DNA of 64,000 bases from Lachnospiraceae bacterium (GCA_017622845.1 JAGAQJ010000031.1:1-64000); one strand, 5' to 3'. Positions 48,183 to 57,658 are shown, counted from the first letter of the stretch. Notes: generated from the letters alone by a model not told the origin. Translations and numbers: made by a program.

Positions 48183-49958
48183 ATGATTACAATCAATCAG
48201 ATAAAAACAGAGATTACCTTTGATAAAACGGGGAAAAAGCTGGAATTGAATGACATGCTGGACAGTACAGACATCTTGTGCAAAAAAGCGGCTAAAATAT
48301 TAGGCGTCACTCCTGCAGAAATATCTAAGATTTCTATAATAAAGCACTCTATTGATGCAAGGAAAAAGCCGCAGATTTTTCAGGTATATACATTAGGCAT
48401 CGAACTGAAAAATAAAACTCTGGAGGAAAAGGCAGCAAAGCGCTGCAAAAACAATCATGTGACGCTTTCCTCACAGAATCCGTATGTATTTCAGGTATCA
48501 GGGCAGGAAGCTTTGAAGGAAAAACCTGTCATTATCGGAATGGGACCTGCCGGACTATTTTGCGGATATATGCTTGCCAAATATGGATATCAGCCGATTC
48601 TGCTGGAGCGGGGGTATGATGTAGATACCAGGACAAAAGATGTAGAGAATTACTGGAAAGGCGGCAGTCTCAATCCGGAGTCCAATGTACAGTTTGGCGA
48701 GGGAGGAGCCGGAACCTTTTCGGACGGTAAACTCAATACTCTGGTTAAAGACAAAAACGGCAGAAACAAAGAGGTGCTTCGTATCTTTACGGAATTTGGC
48801 GCGCCGGAACAGATTTTATATGAAAGCAAACCGCATATTGGGACAGATGTACTGAAAAACATTGTAGCGAATATGCGAAGATATATCCTGCAAAACGGCG
48901 GTGAAGTCCGATTTGGCGCAAAGGTAACAGGACTTGAGGTTCAAAATGGCGCTTTGCGTGCCGTTGTCGTAAATGACAAAGATGTCATAGCAACAACGCA
49001 GGCTGTGCTGGCGATAGGACACAGTGCCCGGGATACCTTTGAATATCTGGATAAAATACAAGTATCAATGGAGGCAAAGGCGTTTGCAGTGGGCATGCGC
49101 GTGGAGCATCCGCAGAATCTTATTAACGAGAGCATGTACGGCAGGGAACATGGCAGGGAACTTCCGGCAGCTCCATATAAGCTGACTGCTCAGACAAGTG
49201 TGGGGCGCGGAGTATATTCCTTCTGCATGTGCCCGGGCGGTTATGTGGTCAATGCAGCAAGCGAGCCGGAACGTCTGGCAGTAAATGGCATGAGCTATTC
49301 CGACAGGGCAGGCCGCAATGCCAACAGTGCTATTATCGTACAGGTGACACCGAAGGATTACGGAGCAGACGGACCGCTTGCAGGCGTCAGTTTTCAGAGA
49401 CAGCTTGAACAAAGGGCATATGCACTTGGAAAAGGCAATGTTCCTGTTCAATATTATGGTGACTATGTAAAAAATATAAGCTCTGCTGAAAATGATACGA
49501 CAGGGCGTAACAAGCCCTGCATCAAAGGAGCTTATACACTGACGAATCTGAGAGGACTGTTGCCAAAGGAATGTGAGATTGCTTTCATGGAGGGAATGGA
49601 GCGGTTTGAAAGAACAATCCACGGTTATGCTGCGGATGATGCAATTTTGTCCGGCATTGAAAGCCGTACCTCATCACCTGTCCGTATTCACAGAGATGAA
49701 ACATTGCAAAGCCCTTCCATAAAAGGGTTATATCCATGCGGAGAGGGAGCAGGATATGCAGGCGGCATCACCTCCGCAGCAATGGACGGAATCTTGATTG
49801 CAGAGCGGATTGCAATGCAGTTTCGCCCGCTTGGAACGATTTCATGCAAAAGTCATCGGAAAATCGGGGCGAACGATAAAGGCAATAACAGTGGAACTTC
49901 AGAAGAAAGGATATCTCAAAACGGGAATTATCACGGGTCACACAAGCTTATAAAATAG
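48183..49958 (+). CDS. COG2509-type FAD-dependent oxidoreductase
   Basis: A 591-residue flavoprotein of the COG2509 family. An N-terminal domain (about 1-105) is followed by the dinucleotide fold VIIGMGPAGLFCGYMLAKYG, GEGGAGTFSDGKLNTLVKDK and LYPCGEGAGYAGGITSAAMD. Substrate is unknown. The usual family C-terminus is followed by a polar extension of about 40 residues (from SCKSHRKIGANDKGNNSG) that may be dispensable. It follows the other flavoprotein gene after 10 bases, so they may be co-expressed. proB follows 29 bases later. Confidence 0.85.
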   Translation: MITINQIKTEITFDKTGKKLELNDMLDSTDILCKKAAKILGVTPAEISKISIIKHSIDARKKPQIFQVYTLGIELKNKTLEEKAAKRCKNNHVTLSSQNPYVFQVSGQEALKEKPVIIGMGPAGLFCGYMLAKYGYQPILLERGYDVDTRTKDVENYWKGGSLNPESNVQFGEGGAGTFSDGKLNTLVKDKNGRNKEVLRIFTEFGAPEQILYESKPHIGTDVLKNIVANMRRYILQNGGEVRFGAKVTGLEVQNGALRAVVVNDKDVIATTQAVLAIGHSARDTFEYLDKIQVSMEAKAFAVGMRVEHPQNLINESMYGREHGRELPAAPYKLTAQTSVGRGVYSFCMCPGGYVVNAASEPERLAVNGMSYSDRAGRNANSAIIVQVTPKDYGADGPLAGVSFQRQLEQRAYALGKGNVPVQYYGDYVKNISSAENDTTGRNKPCIKGAYTLTNLRGLLPKECEIAFMEGMERFERTIHGYAADDAILSGIESRTSSPVRIHRDETLQSPSIKGLYPCGEGAGYAGGITSAAMDGILIAERIAMQFRPLGTISCKSHRKIGANDKGNNSGTSEERISQNGNYHGSHKLIK

Positions 49959-49987
49959 ATAAAACAAGAATAGCGGAGGAAAAAACA

Positions 49988-50842
49988 GTGGAAGATTTAC
50001 GTGCAAAATTAAAGGATAAAAAAAGGGTAGTGGTAAAGATTGGTTCGTCCTCTCTGCAGCATGCTGAGACAGGAGACCTTGATTATACCAAGATGGACAT
50101 CCTTGTAAGAGAGCTTTGCAATATCAGAAATCAGGGAAAGGATGTCATACTTGTTACTTCGGGAGCAATAGGCTGCGGCAGAAAGGCGCTTCACATGAAA
50201 CCGCCCCTTACCATAGCGCAGAAGCAGGCATGTGCGGCGATAGGCCAGGCCAGATTAATGACTACATATCAGCGAATCTTTTCGGAGTACAGCCATCAGG
50301 CAGCACAGATATTGATGACCAGAAATACAATTGTTGCTGACCTGAACAGAAGGAATGCACAGAATACCTTTAACGAGCTGCTTTCCATGGAAGTAATTCC
50401 TATCGTTAATGAGAACGATACGATTTCAACCTTTGAGGTGGAGGACGTAATAGGAGACAACGATACGCTTTCGGCGATTGTTACTGCACTTACCGGAGCG
50501 GATTTGTTGATATTGCTGTCTGATATCGATGGTCTTTACTCGGATGATCCCAGGCAGAATCCTGATGCAAAATTTATCGAACGGGTTGACAGTCTCACAG
50601 ATGAACTGATCAGCATGGGGAAGGGTTCTACAGGAAGCAGTGTAGGGACAGGCGGTATGGAGACAAAGCTTACTGCAGCAAAGATTGCAACTTATTCCGG
50701 CGCGGATATGATTATTGCAAACGGTGCGGATGTGCGTGTCATTCACCGCATCATGGAAGGAAGAAACTATGGAACGATTTTTAAGGCAAATAAAAATGAG
50801 AAGTTTGACTTCGCAGAGTTTGTAGATAATCTGCATCGGTAA
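49988..50842 (+). CDS. proB: Glutamate 5-kinase
   Basis: ProB phosphorylates glutamate in the first step of proline synthesis. The 284-residue product has RVVVKIGSSSLQHAETG, VTSGAIGCGRKALHM, NENDTISTFEVEDVIGDNDT and KGSTGSSVGTGGMETKLTAA, i.e. the complete amino-acid kinase domain. It lacks the C-terminal PUA domain of longer ProB proteins. The start is GTG 49988 after GCGGAGG. proA is not adjacent but about 5.2 kb downstream. The stop is followed by a perfect hairpin shared with the antiporter on the other strand. Confidence 0.92.
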   Translation: MEDLRAKLKDKKRVVVKIGSSSLQHAETGDLDYTKMDILVRELCNIRNQGKDVILVTSGAIGCGRKALHMKPPLTIAQKQACAAIGQARLMTTYQRIFSEYSHQAAQILMTRNTIVADLNRRNAQNTFNELLSMEVIPIVNENDTISTFEVEDVIGDNDTLSAIVTALTGADLLILLSDIDGLYSDDPRQNPDAKFIERVDSLTDELISMGKGSTGSSVGTGGMETKLTAAKIATYSGADMIIANGADVRVIHRIMEGRNYGTIFKANKNEKFDFAEFVDNLHR

Positions 50843-50860
50843 CATATAATTGGGGATGCG

Positions 50861-50902
50861 GCTCTGTCATAAACAACACTGAATTGCTGTTTATGACAGA
50901 GC
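50861..50902. terminator. Hairpin between convergent proB and antiporter genes
   Basis: GCTCTGTCATAAACA pairs with TGTTTATGACAGAGC, a perfect 15-bp stem. It overlaps the antiporter stop codon on the minus strand and lacks a long T-run, so it may be a stabiliser as well as a terminator. Confidence 0.8.
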
Positions 50903-52081
50903 TTCAGATTTCTTCAGCAATTTTTTGTATAGATTATCAACACAAATTGCTCCTAAGGGCGCTGTGATAAGGATAGATAATACTGCGACTGTCAAAACGA
51001 TTTGACCACATTCCAATCCCATCGAGAGAGGAAGTGCGCCTATTGCTGCCTGCACAGTTGCCTTGGGCACATATGCAAGCATACAGAAGAATCGTTCCTT
51101 TCGATTTAAGTTTGTTTTCATCAAACATAGTGCGACGCCTGTCATTCTAAATACCAATGCCCCCAATACCAATAATACAGCACATATTCCGGAAGCAACC
51201 GCATATTGTAAATCCACGGTTGCGCCTACCAGCACAAACAGAAACACTTCGGCAGCAATCCATAATTTGTTATATTTAGCAGAAAGTCTTTGTGCTAAAA
51301 CGTGATAGCGCTGATTTATGACAATTCCCATACTCATAATTGCCAGAAGCCCTGAAATGGGGATGATACCCTCTAAACGGTTCTGTAATTCAATGAGCAA
51401 GAATGAAAGGCTAAGGATAATTAATATTTTTACAGAGTCCCGCATATGAAATCTTTTGAAAAATTTTATAAGCAGTGTTCCTGTAATAATTCCTGTGATA
51501 ATTCCCAGAACAATTGAAACAGGAATTTGCAAAAAGCTGATTACTGATATTGTTCCTGTTGAAGCCAGAGACATAAATACAGTAAAGATGACAATGACAA
51601 AAACATCATCAACCGATGCACCTGCCAATATCAGCTCAGGAATCCCTTTGTCAGTTCCATATCCTTCATTCATCAGACGAATCATTCGCGGAACAATAAC
51701 TGCAGGCGATACAGCCGCGATGACGCTCCCCATAATAGCCGCTTCTAAAAGGGTTATTCCGAATAATATCGGAGCCAGTATGACAGTTCCCCCGATTTCA
51801 ACACATGCAGGAACAAAACACATTAAAATTGCCGGTCGTCCTACTTTCTTCAAATCTGATAAATTCAATGATAAGCCTGCCCTGGTAAGGATAATTACCA
51901 ATGCAATCTGTCTTAAATCAGCAGAAATAGTTAGAATAGATTCATCGATCAAGTTGAGGGCATAAGGGCTTAAGACAATGCCAACAATAATCATACCCAA
52001 TAGGCTTGGTAATTTTAGCTTCTGAAATAAACTTCCCAGAAGCAATCCCAACAATAGAATGAAAGCAATACTCATTAACAT
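50891..52081 (-). CDS. Cation:proton antiporter (fluoride-regulated)
   Basis: A 396-residue membrane protein with about 12 hydrophobic segments in the CPA (NhaP/Kef) mould: LPSLLGMIIVGIVLSPYALN near the start, the conserved IILTRAGLSLNLSDL, LILAGASVDDVFVIVIFTVF (acidic residues in the ion path) and PISGLLAIMSMGIVINQRYH. No C-terminal TrkA-N domain. A fluoride riboswitch sits in its leader, so the protein probably helps cells survive fluoride by adjusting ion or proton balance, as reported for antiporters in this regulon. GAGGA precedes the ATG. Confidence 0.9.
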   Translation of the reverse strand: MLMSIAFILLLGLLLGSLFQKLKLPSLLGMIIVGIVLSPYALNLIDESILTISADLRQIALVIILTRAGLSLNLSDLKKVGRPAILMCFVPACVEIGGTVILAPILFGITLLEAAIMGSVIAAVSPAVIVPRMIRLMNEGYGTDKGIPELILAGASVDDVFVIVIFTVFMSLASTGTISVISFLQIPVSIVLGIITGIITGTLLIKFFKRFHMRDSVKILIILSLSFLLIELQNRLEGIIPISGLLAIMSMGIVINQRYHVLAQRLSAKYNKLWIAAEVFLFVLVGATVDLQYAVASGICAVLLVLGALVFRMTGVALCLMKTNLNRKERFFCMLAYVPKATVQAAIGALPLSMGLECGQIVLTVAVLSILITAPLGAICVDNLYKKLLKKSEALS

Positions 52082-52133
52082 CTTTTTTCCTCCTGAAGCA
52101 ATTTTTAAATTTGTTCAACCTAAAGCATCACAG

Positions 52134-52187
52134 AAATAAAAAAGCTGACAATTTCTGCGTAGCTTTTACTCGCAGAAGTCATCAGCA
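52134..52187 (-). terminator. Riboswitch-controlled terminator in the antiporter leader
   Basis: On the minus strand GCTGATGACTTCTGCG pairs with CGCAGAAATTGTCAGC and is followed by TTTTTTATTT. The 5' half overlaps the conserved end of the aptamer, so ligand binding should prevent this terminator from forming (an ON switch). Confidence 0.88.
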
Positions 52188-52231
52188 TTACATGCGGTTT
52201 AGGTTTCCAAAGGGAGAACTTCATTCCCCAA
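52171..52231 (-). promoter_or_regulatory. Fluoride (crcB-type) riboswitch aptamer
   Basis: Read on the minus strand it has GGGGAATGAAGTTCTCCC, then AAACCGC-ATGTAAT-GC and CTGATGACTTCTGCG, the conserved parts of the fluoride riboswitch. The GAAGT loop can pair with ACTTC as the known pseudoknot, in place of GGAGT with ACTCC in the Bacillus cereus example. An extra TTTGGAAACC segment sits between P1 and the AAAC strand. Recognition is from remembered consensus. Confidence 0.88.
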
Positions 52232-52260
52232 TTTGCTTAGCGTCAATGGACACTGACGCC

Positions 52261-52289
52261 ATTGTAGCATAATCGAAATCTATTTGCAA
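52261..52289 (-). promoter_or_regulatory. Promoter of the riboswitch-antiporter transcript
   Basis: On the minus strand -35 TTGCAA (52284-52289), 17-base spacer, -10 TACAAT (52261-52266). It is followed by a hairpin GGCGTCAGTG-CATTGACGC and then the aptamer. Confidence 0.8.
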
Positions 52290-52480
52290 CAACTTTTCAA
52301 TGTATTTGTACGGCAAAAATTTTTAAAAAGCTTTGCAGCTTTTGTAATTGATGTATAATATGATGAGAGAATAAAATACATATAAATGCCTGTCTTAATG
52401 CAACAGCTTACACAAATGTAACCAAGGTGTTTGCAGCTTGTGAAACACATACAGTCAAATATAAGGAGGACGACAGTGCA

Positions 52481-53410
52481 ATGAATCGTACACTTACTTA
52501 TAATATTCCCGAGAATTTACAAGGAATGACAATCAATGCGTTTTTAAGGCAAAAAGGATTTTCAGCACAAAATCTAATCGATTTAAAAAAGCATAAGGAG
52601 AGCATATTATTGAATAAAGTCTTTGCGTATCAAAATAACATACTGCAATCAGGAGATACACTCACCATACAAATTATTGAAAACGAGCACTCCCCAAATA
52701 TCATACCGGTAAAGCTTACGATTGACATTGTATATGAGGACGAGGATTTAATAGTAATGAATAAGCCAGCGGATATGCCAATACACCCATCAATGGATAA
52801 TTATGATAATTCTATGGCAAATGCATTGGCATGGTACTATCAACAGCAGGGAAAAGCATTCGTATTCCGCTGCATTAATCGTCTTGACAGAGACACTTCG
52901 GGTCTTACGATTGTTGCAAAGCACAAGGTAAGCGCAGGAATCCTTGGAACAATGGCAGCAAAGAAATCGTTGTACAGCGAGGAAGGTGGAATTGAGAGGG
53001 AATATCTTGCGATTGTAAAGGGAATTCCCGAATCACAATCCGGCGTGATTGACGCACCGATTGCCCGGAGAGAAGGTTCTGTGCTTGAGAGGGCGGTAGA
53101 CTTTGAGAAAGGAGAGCGAGCTGTAACACATTACCATGTACTTCAGGCAGCAAATGGACACAGCTTAGTATCCATGAAGCTTGAAACAGGGCGAACCCAC
53201 CAGATACGTGTGCACATGAAACATTTGGGATATCCGCTGATTGGAGACTTTTTATATTATCCGGAAATGGACTATATAAAAAGACAGGCACTTCATTCTT
53301 ACCGGCTAAGCTTTCGGCATCCGATTACCGGAACGAAAATGGAGCTGACAGCACCGCTTCCTGAAGATATGAAAAATGCATTAGACAAAATTGGGGGATT
53401 CAGATTGTAG
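52481..53410 (+). CDS. RluA family pseudouridine synthase
   Basis: A 309-residue RluA/RluD-type enzyme that makes pseudouridine in rRNA or tRNA. An S4-like N-terminal part (GMTINAFLRQKGFSAQNLI) precedes the catalytic domain with NRLDRDTSGLTIVAKHKVSA (catalytic Asp in the HRLD-type motif, here NRLDRDTSG), ETGRTHQIRVHMKHLGYPLI and GDFLYYPE. Target positions cannot be told. ATG 52481 is eleven bases after AAGGAGGA. GTG 52475 is an in-frame alternative. An ATG at 52427 lies before the ribosome binding site. Confidence 0.9.
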   Translation: MNRTLTYNIPENLQGMTINAFLRQKGFSAQNLIDLKKHKESILLNKVFAYQNNILQSGDTLTIQIIENEHSPNIIPVKLTIDIVYEDEDLIVMNKPADMPIHPSMDNYDNSMANALAWYYQQQGKAFVFRCINRLDRDTSGLTIVAKHKVSAGILGTMAAKKSLYSEEGGIEREYLAIVKGIPESQSGVIDAPIARREGSVLERAVDFEKGERAVTHYHVLQAANGHSLVSMKLETGRTHQIRVHMKHLGYPLIGDFLYYPEMDYIKRQALHSYRLSFRHPITGTKMELTAPLPEDMKNALDKIGGFRL

Positions 53411-53932
53411 AAGTGAAAAGTGTAAGAAAAAGCGGCAGATAACACCTTTATGCTGACTTACCGAGTCAGTCAATATAAAATACATGGGTCAATACATTAC
53501 AGTTACTGTTAAAAAACGCCTTGTTTGACGACTTTATACGTTGAAAAAACAGCTTTCTTATTAACTGGTTTGGTTTATCTATACTAGTCAACATTGACTA
53601 TAAAAGTCATGTGTCCGTACATTCCTCCGCCTTGCAGACTGAAATTTATCCTGCGCCAAACATATAGGTAATGAAAACGGATTATACCAGTGCGCTGACC
53701 ATTTGTGACTTGAAATAGGACTTTGGGCAACAATGAAAGTAAGCAGAGAGTGCGCCTTGCAGGAGGGGCTGCATAGGCCGGCGAATATTTGCGCTGTTAG
53801 TCAGAGAAATTTTAGAGATGCAGTTTGGAAGAGAATGTGTTAATATATTTTTGTAAAAATGATTATTTCTTACAATATCTAAAATTTAGCAGATTAAAAA
53901 GAAAAAGCTGAGAGCAAAGGAGCGTTATATTT
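53411..53932. other. Intergenic region with an operator-like palindrome
   Basis: 522 bases without a supported gene. TAGTCAA-CA-TTGACTA at 53585-53600 is a perfect 7-bp palindrome, and the section 53730-53820 has an odd GC-rich composition. The end is AT-rich with AAAGGAG before the endonuclease IV start. Confidence 0.45.
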
Positions 53933-54754
53933 ATGTATATAGGAAATCACTTATCATCGTCAAAGGGCTTTGAACATATGGGAAAAGAAGCGCTAAAGTT
54001 AAATGCGAATACATTTGCGTTTTTTACAAGAAATCCCAGAGGCGGTTCCGCAAAAGCAATCGACCCTGAAGATGCATTAAAACTTCGCCGCTTGATGGAG
54101 GAGCATCATTTCGGCACACTTGTGGCACATGCACCGTATACAATGAATGTTTGTGCGGAAAAGGAGAATATCAGAAACTTTTCCAGAGAGATGCTGGCAG
54201 ACGACCTGAACCGTATGGAGTACCTGCCGAACAACTACTACAACTTTCATCCCGGTTCTCATGTGGGGCAGGGAGCTGATGCGGCAATTCCCATGATAGC
54301 CGATGCGCTTAACTGCGCGTTAAAGCCTGAGCACCACACAACAGTTCTGCTGGAAACAATGGCAGGAAAAGGGTCCGAGGTCGGCAGAAGCTTTGAGGAG
54401 CTAAAGGCAATCCTTGATCTTGTCGAATTAAAGGATAAAGTAGGAGTATGCTTTGATACCTGCCATGTGTGGGACGGAGGCTATGATATTGCCGGAAATC
54501 TCGACGGCGTGCTCAAGGAGTTTGATGATATTATCGGGATTGAAAAACTTAAAGCGGTTCACTTCAATGACAGTATGAATATCTGCGGTTCTCATAAAGA
54601 CCGCCACCAGAAAATAGGCGAGGGAGAAATCGGCTTAGAGGCATTGAAGGCAGTCACAAAGCATCCGCTGCTGGCAGACAAGCCATTTATATTGGAGACA
54701 CCCAATGACGATGAGGGATATGCAAGAGAAATTGCCATGATTAGAAGCTGGTAA
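53933..54754 (+). CDS. nfo: Endonuclease IV (AP endonuclease)
   Basis: Nfo cuts DNA at abasic sites for base-excision repair using three zinc ions. The 273 residues include IGNHLSSSKGFEHMGKEALK (metal ligand region), LVAHAPYTMNVCAEKE, YNFHPGSHVGQGADAAIPMI, TTVLLETMAGKGSEVGRSFE, VGVCFDTCHVWDGGYDIAGN and KAVHFNDSMNICGSHKDRHQ, matching the family throughout. ATG 53933 has AAAGGAG upstream. It is monocistronic. Confidence 0.95.
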   Translation: MYIGNHLSSSKGFEHMGKEALKLNANTFAFFTRNPRGGSAKAIDPEDALKLRRLMEEHHFGTLVAHAPYTMNVCAEKENIRNFSREMLADDLNRMEYLPNNYYNFHPGSHVGQGADAAIPMIADALNCALKPEHHTTVLLETMAGKGSEVGRSFEELKAILDLVELKDKVGVCFDTCHVWDGGYDIAGNLDGVLKEFDDIIGIEKLKAVHFNDSMNICGSHKDRHQKIGEGEIGLEALKAVTKHPLLADKPFILETPNDDEGYAREIAMIRSW

Positions 54755-55023
54755 GTTACAGCTTCGTAAAACAGAAAGGCAGAAACTTATATAGCAGTAT
54801 CGCAGAAAGCCGAAGGATGAACTGTTATGTGAGTTTTGAAAAATGAAACACTGGCAGTTGCCACAGCTTGAATATCGTAGTAAGATATATAGTATAAAAT
54901 TAGGAGATGTAAGACCAATATAAGGTCTTTGATGCTTTTTGCGCAGGAGATAAGCAGATTTTGGTAAAAATTGCAGGAAACTGGGATATAAGGGTTTTGA
55001 TTTAACTGTACTGCCGCATAAAT

Positions 55024-55266
55024 ATGGAGGATAATGTGAACTTAGAGGAAAAGATTAAACGAATTAATGAACTGTATCATAAATCACAGAATGAGGGCTT
55101 GACCGAGGATGAGAAAGCAGAACAGGCAAAGCTGAGGGCAGAGTATGTTGCCAATGTGCGGGCAAACCTTAAAGGGCAGCTTGATAATGTGTCCATCAGG
55201 GAGCTTGATGGAAGCATCACGAATCTTGGCGAAAAATATGGAGCAAGGCATGGAAACAAAAGCTGA
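55024..55266 (+). CDS. DUF896 (YnzC-type) family protein
   Basis: An 80-residue helical protein matching DUF896/UPF0291: EEKIKRINELYHKSQNEGLT, then EDEKAEQAKLRAEYVANVRA and NLKGQLDNVSIRELDGSITN. The family is small, cytoplasmic and linked to SOS or cell-division roles in Bacillus, without known mechanism. The start is ATG 55024 with little ribosome binding site. Its end overlaps the MTHFS start by 17 bases, so the genes are translationally coupled. Confidence 0.88.
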   Translation: MEDNVNLEEKIKRINELYHKSQNEGLTEDEKAEQAKLRAEYVANVRANLKGQLDNVSIRELDGSITNLGEKYGARHGNKS

Positions 55267-55831
55267 AATCAGAAAAAGAATACTGGAAGTCAGAAAGGGT
55301 CTGTCGGACGAGGAGGCCGCTTCGAAAAGTGCAGCAATTGTACAGAAGGTGATTAAAACTCCCGAATACGAGGAGGCAGATAATATTTTATTGTATGCGG
55401 ATTACTGCCATGAAGTCATGACGCGCGGAATTTTTGAAGATGCGATTCTCCGCAAAAAGAGAGTGTATTTTCCCAAGTCGGACAATCTGACAAATACGAT
55501 GGAATTTTATCAGGTTGTGTCTGTCAGACAGCTTGAGAAGGGATATAGGGGCATTCCGGAACCGAGAGAGGATACGCAGCTACGCTATAAATTTTATCCG
55601 AAGGAAGACACGCTGATTATTATGCCGGGCGTTGCTTTTGATACATCGGGATATCGTATCGGTTATGGAAAAGGATTCTATGACAGATATCTTGTGAATA
55701 AGCGTCAGCTCTCAACAATGGCATTAGCATACGCCTGCCAGATTGTTGATGAGATACCAAAAGATGTACATGATATTAAAATGGATAAGATTGTCACAGA
55801 GGAAATTATCTATTCATTTTTAAGAATATAA
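55250..55831 (+). CDS. 5-formyltetrahydrofolate cyclo-ligase
   Basis: This enzyme (MTHFS/FthC) converts 5-formyl-THF to 5,10-methenyl-THF with ATP. The 193-residue product has AEIRKRILEVRKGLSDEEAA, RGIFEDAILRKKRVYFPKSD, KGYRGIPEPREDTQLRYKFY and the ATP/folate motif MPGVAFDTSGYRIGYGKGFY (followed by DRYL). ATG 55250 has GGAG six bases upstream. ATG 55238 is a less likely start. It overlaps the DUF896 gene. proA follows after 163 bases. Confidence 0.92.
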   Translation: METKAEIRKRILEVRKGLSDEEAASKSAAIVQKVIKTPEYEEADNILLYADYCHEVMTRGIFEDAILRKKRVYFPKSDNLTNTMEFYQVVSVRQLEKGYRGIPEPREDTQLRYKFYPKEDTLIIMPGVAFDTSGYRIGYGKGFYDRYLVNKRQLSTMALAYACQIVDEIPKDVHDIKMDKIVTEEIIYSFLRI

Positions 55832-55994
55832 CCGTTGAAGGGACTCAGACCGCCATGAAATGGTTTTGCATGGCTTAAACCTGGAGACGCAAGATAAAAT
55901 GTGTCAGCTTTTCAGTATACTGCAATGATAAGTTACAGTTTTCAGTATATTTAAATGACACCTTACGAATTAATCAGAATGGAGGAGCAGGGAA

Positions 55995-57275
55995 ATGACA
56001 ATAAAGGAAAAGGCAGCAGCAATGAAGCTTGACAGTACGCTGATGGCTTCAAAGTCAGCAGAGATAAGAAATCATGCACTTGCCAATATAGCAAAGGCGC
56101 TGCTTGCAAATCAGGATGAGATTTTTAAGGCAAATAAGCTGGATTTGGAAGAAGCAGAAAAGAATAACATTCCCGAGGCGGTTGTAAAAAGACTGAAATT
56201 CAGTCCGCAAAAGCTTGCAGATGTGACAAAGGGAATTGAAAACCTGATTGCTTTGCCGGATAAGGTGTACGAGACTCAGTTTGTACGTGAGCTTGACGAA
56301 GGACTTACCCTTGTAAGGGAGAGCTGTCCCATCGGTGTAATTGGTGTTATTTTCGAGGCAAGACCTGATGCTTTGGTGCAGATTGCTTCCCTTTGCATTA
56401 AGAGCGGCAATTGCGCCATATTAAAGGGCGGAAGTGAGACAAAGCATACCAATAAAGTGTTGTTTTCGTTGATTTACCAAGCCGCTGTAGAGAGTGGATT
56501 ACCTGAAAATTGTCTCTTTCAGGCAGAGCAAAGAGATGAAATATCAGAGCTGCTTTCCTGTCACGAATCAGTGGATTTGCTGATACCGAGAGGCTCTAAT
56601 GCTTTTGTCCAGTATATCATGAACAATACAAAGATTCCGGTTATGGGACACGCCGACGGAATATGCCATATCTATGTTGACAAAGATTTTGACATCGAGA
56701 AAGCAATCCCTGTTATTATTGATGCCAAGACCCAGTACACGGCAGCCTGCAATTCAGTGGAAACGCTCCTTGTGCATAAGGAGGCTGTAGATGCCCTGAT
56801 GCCAAGACTCACAGAAGCATTTAAGGCGCATCAAATCGAGCTTCGCGCGACTGCTGATATTGCAGATAAATACGACAGCAAACCTGTGACAGACGAAGAT
56901 TTTGCAACGGAATATTTGGATTTGATTATCTCTGCAAAAACCGTTGAAAATATTAATGAAGCGATTTTGCATATCAATAAATATGGTTCGCATCATACAG
57001 ATTGTATTATCACAGAGAATCGGGAAGCTGCTGAACATTTTATGAAAATGGTAGATTCGGCAGGCGTATACCAAAATTGTTCCACACGCTTTGCAGATGG
57101 TTTCCGCTATGGCTTTGGCGCAGAGGTCGGTATCAGCACAGGCAAGATTCATGCAAGAGGACCGGTTGGAATCGAAGGGCTTCTCACATACAAATATAAG
57201 CTTTTCGGAAATGGGCAGACAGTTCAGGATTACGCGTCAGGAAAAAAGGAATTTCATTTTAAAGATTTAAAATAA
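55995..57275 (+). CDS. proA: Gamma-glutamyl phosphate reductase
   Basis: ProA reduces glutamyl-5-phosphate to the semialdehyde in proline synthesis. The 426-residue aldehyde-dehydrogenase-type protein has the catalytic cysteine at about 252 in QYTAACNSVETLLVHKEAVD, VRESCPIGVIGVIFEARPDA, GGSETKHTNKVLFSLIYQAA and RFADGFRYGFGAEVGISTGK. AATGGAGGAG precedes ATG. It is physically separated from proB by antiporter, RluA, nfo, DUF896 and MTHFS genes. Confidence 0.95.
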   Translation: MTIKEKAAAMKLDSTLMASKSAEIRNHALANIAKALLANQDEIFKANKLDLEEAEKNNIPEAVVKRLKFSPQKLADVTKGIENLIALPDKVYETQFVRELDEGLTLVRESCPIGVIGVIFEARPDALVQIASLCIKSGNCAILKGGSETKHTNKVLFSLIYQAAVESGLPENCLFQAEQRDEISELLSCHESVDLLIPRGSNAFVQYIMNNTKIPVMGHADGICHIYVDKDFDIEKAIPVIIDAKTQYTAACNSVETLLVHKEAVDALMPRLTEAFKAHQIELRATADIADKYDSKPVTDEDFATEYLDLIISAKTVENINEAILHINKYGSHHTDCIITENREAAEHFMKMVDSAGVYQNCSTRFADGFRYGFGAEVGISTGKIHARGPVGIEGLLTYKYKLFGNGQTVQDYASGKKEFHFKDLK

Positions 57276-57301
57276 AATCAGGATATTTATATGGAGGGAC
57301 A

Positions 57302-57658
57302 ATGAAAACAACAGTTCTATGTTATGAAAAGTGCAGTACTTGCAAAAAAGCTTTGAAATGGCTTGATGAAAACAATATTGCATATGAGCTTCGCCCTATC
57401 AAGGAACAGAATCCGACAAAAGAAGAATTGAAAGAATGGTATCAGAAAAGCGGCCTGCCTCTGAAAAAATTTTTTAATACAAGCGGCAATCTTTACAAAG
57501 AGCTGAAATTAAAGGATAAACTTCAAACCATGAGCGAGGAGGAACAACTGGCACTTCTGGCAACAGACGGAATGCTGGTGAAGCGTCCGCTTGTCGTTGC
57601 AGAAAATGGGATTTTGACAGGGTTTAAAGAGAACGACTGGGCGGCTTTGCTGAAATAA
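57302..57658 (+). CDS. ArsC/Spx family protein
   Basis: A 118-residue thioredoxin-fold protein of the ArsC/Spx family. LCYEKCSTCKKALKWLDENN (about 5-24) gives a C-x(2)-C site, AYELRPIKEQNPTKEELKEW and KRPLVVAENGILTGFKENDW are family segments. Members are arsenate-reductase-like enzymes or, as Spx/MgsR, RNA-polymerase-binding regulators. The CxxC form and absence of arsenic genes prevent a definite choice. AGGGAC precedes ATG, 26 bases after proA, so it may be co-transcribed. Confidence 0.85.
   Translation: MKTTVLCYEKCSTCKKALKWLDENNIAYELRPIKEQNPTKEELKEWYQKSGLPLKKFFNTSGNLYKELKLKDKLQTMSEEEQLALLATDGMLVKRPLVVAENGILTGFKENDWAALLK

Noticed and set aside
55832-55994. Riboswitch before proA (folate-type considered because of MTHFS)
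   Set aside because: No match to remembered consensus elements and no terminator-antiterminator pair is visible.
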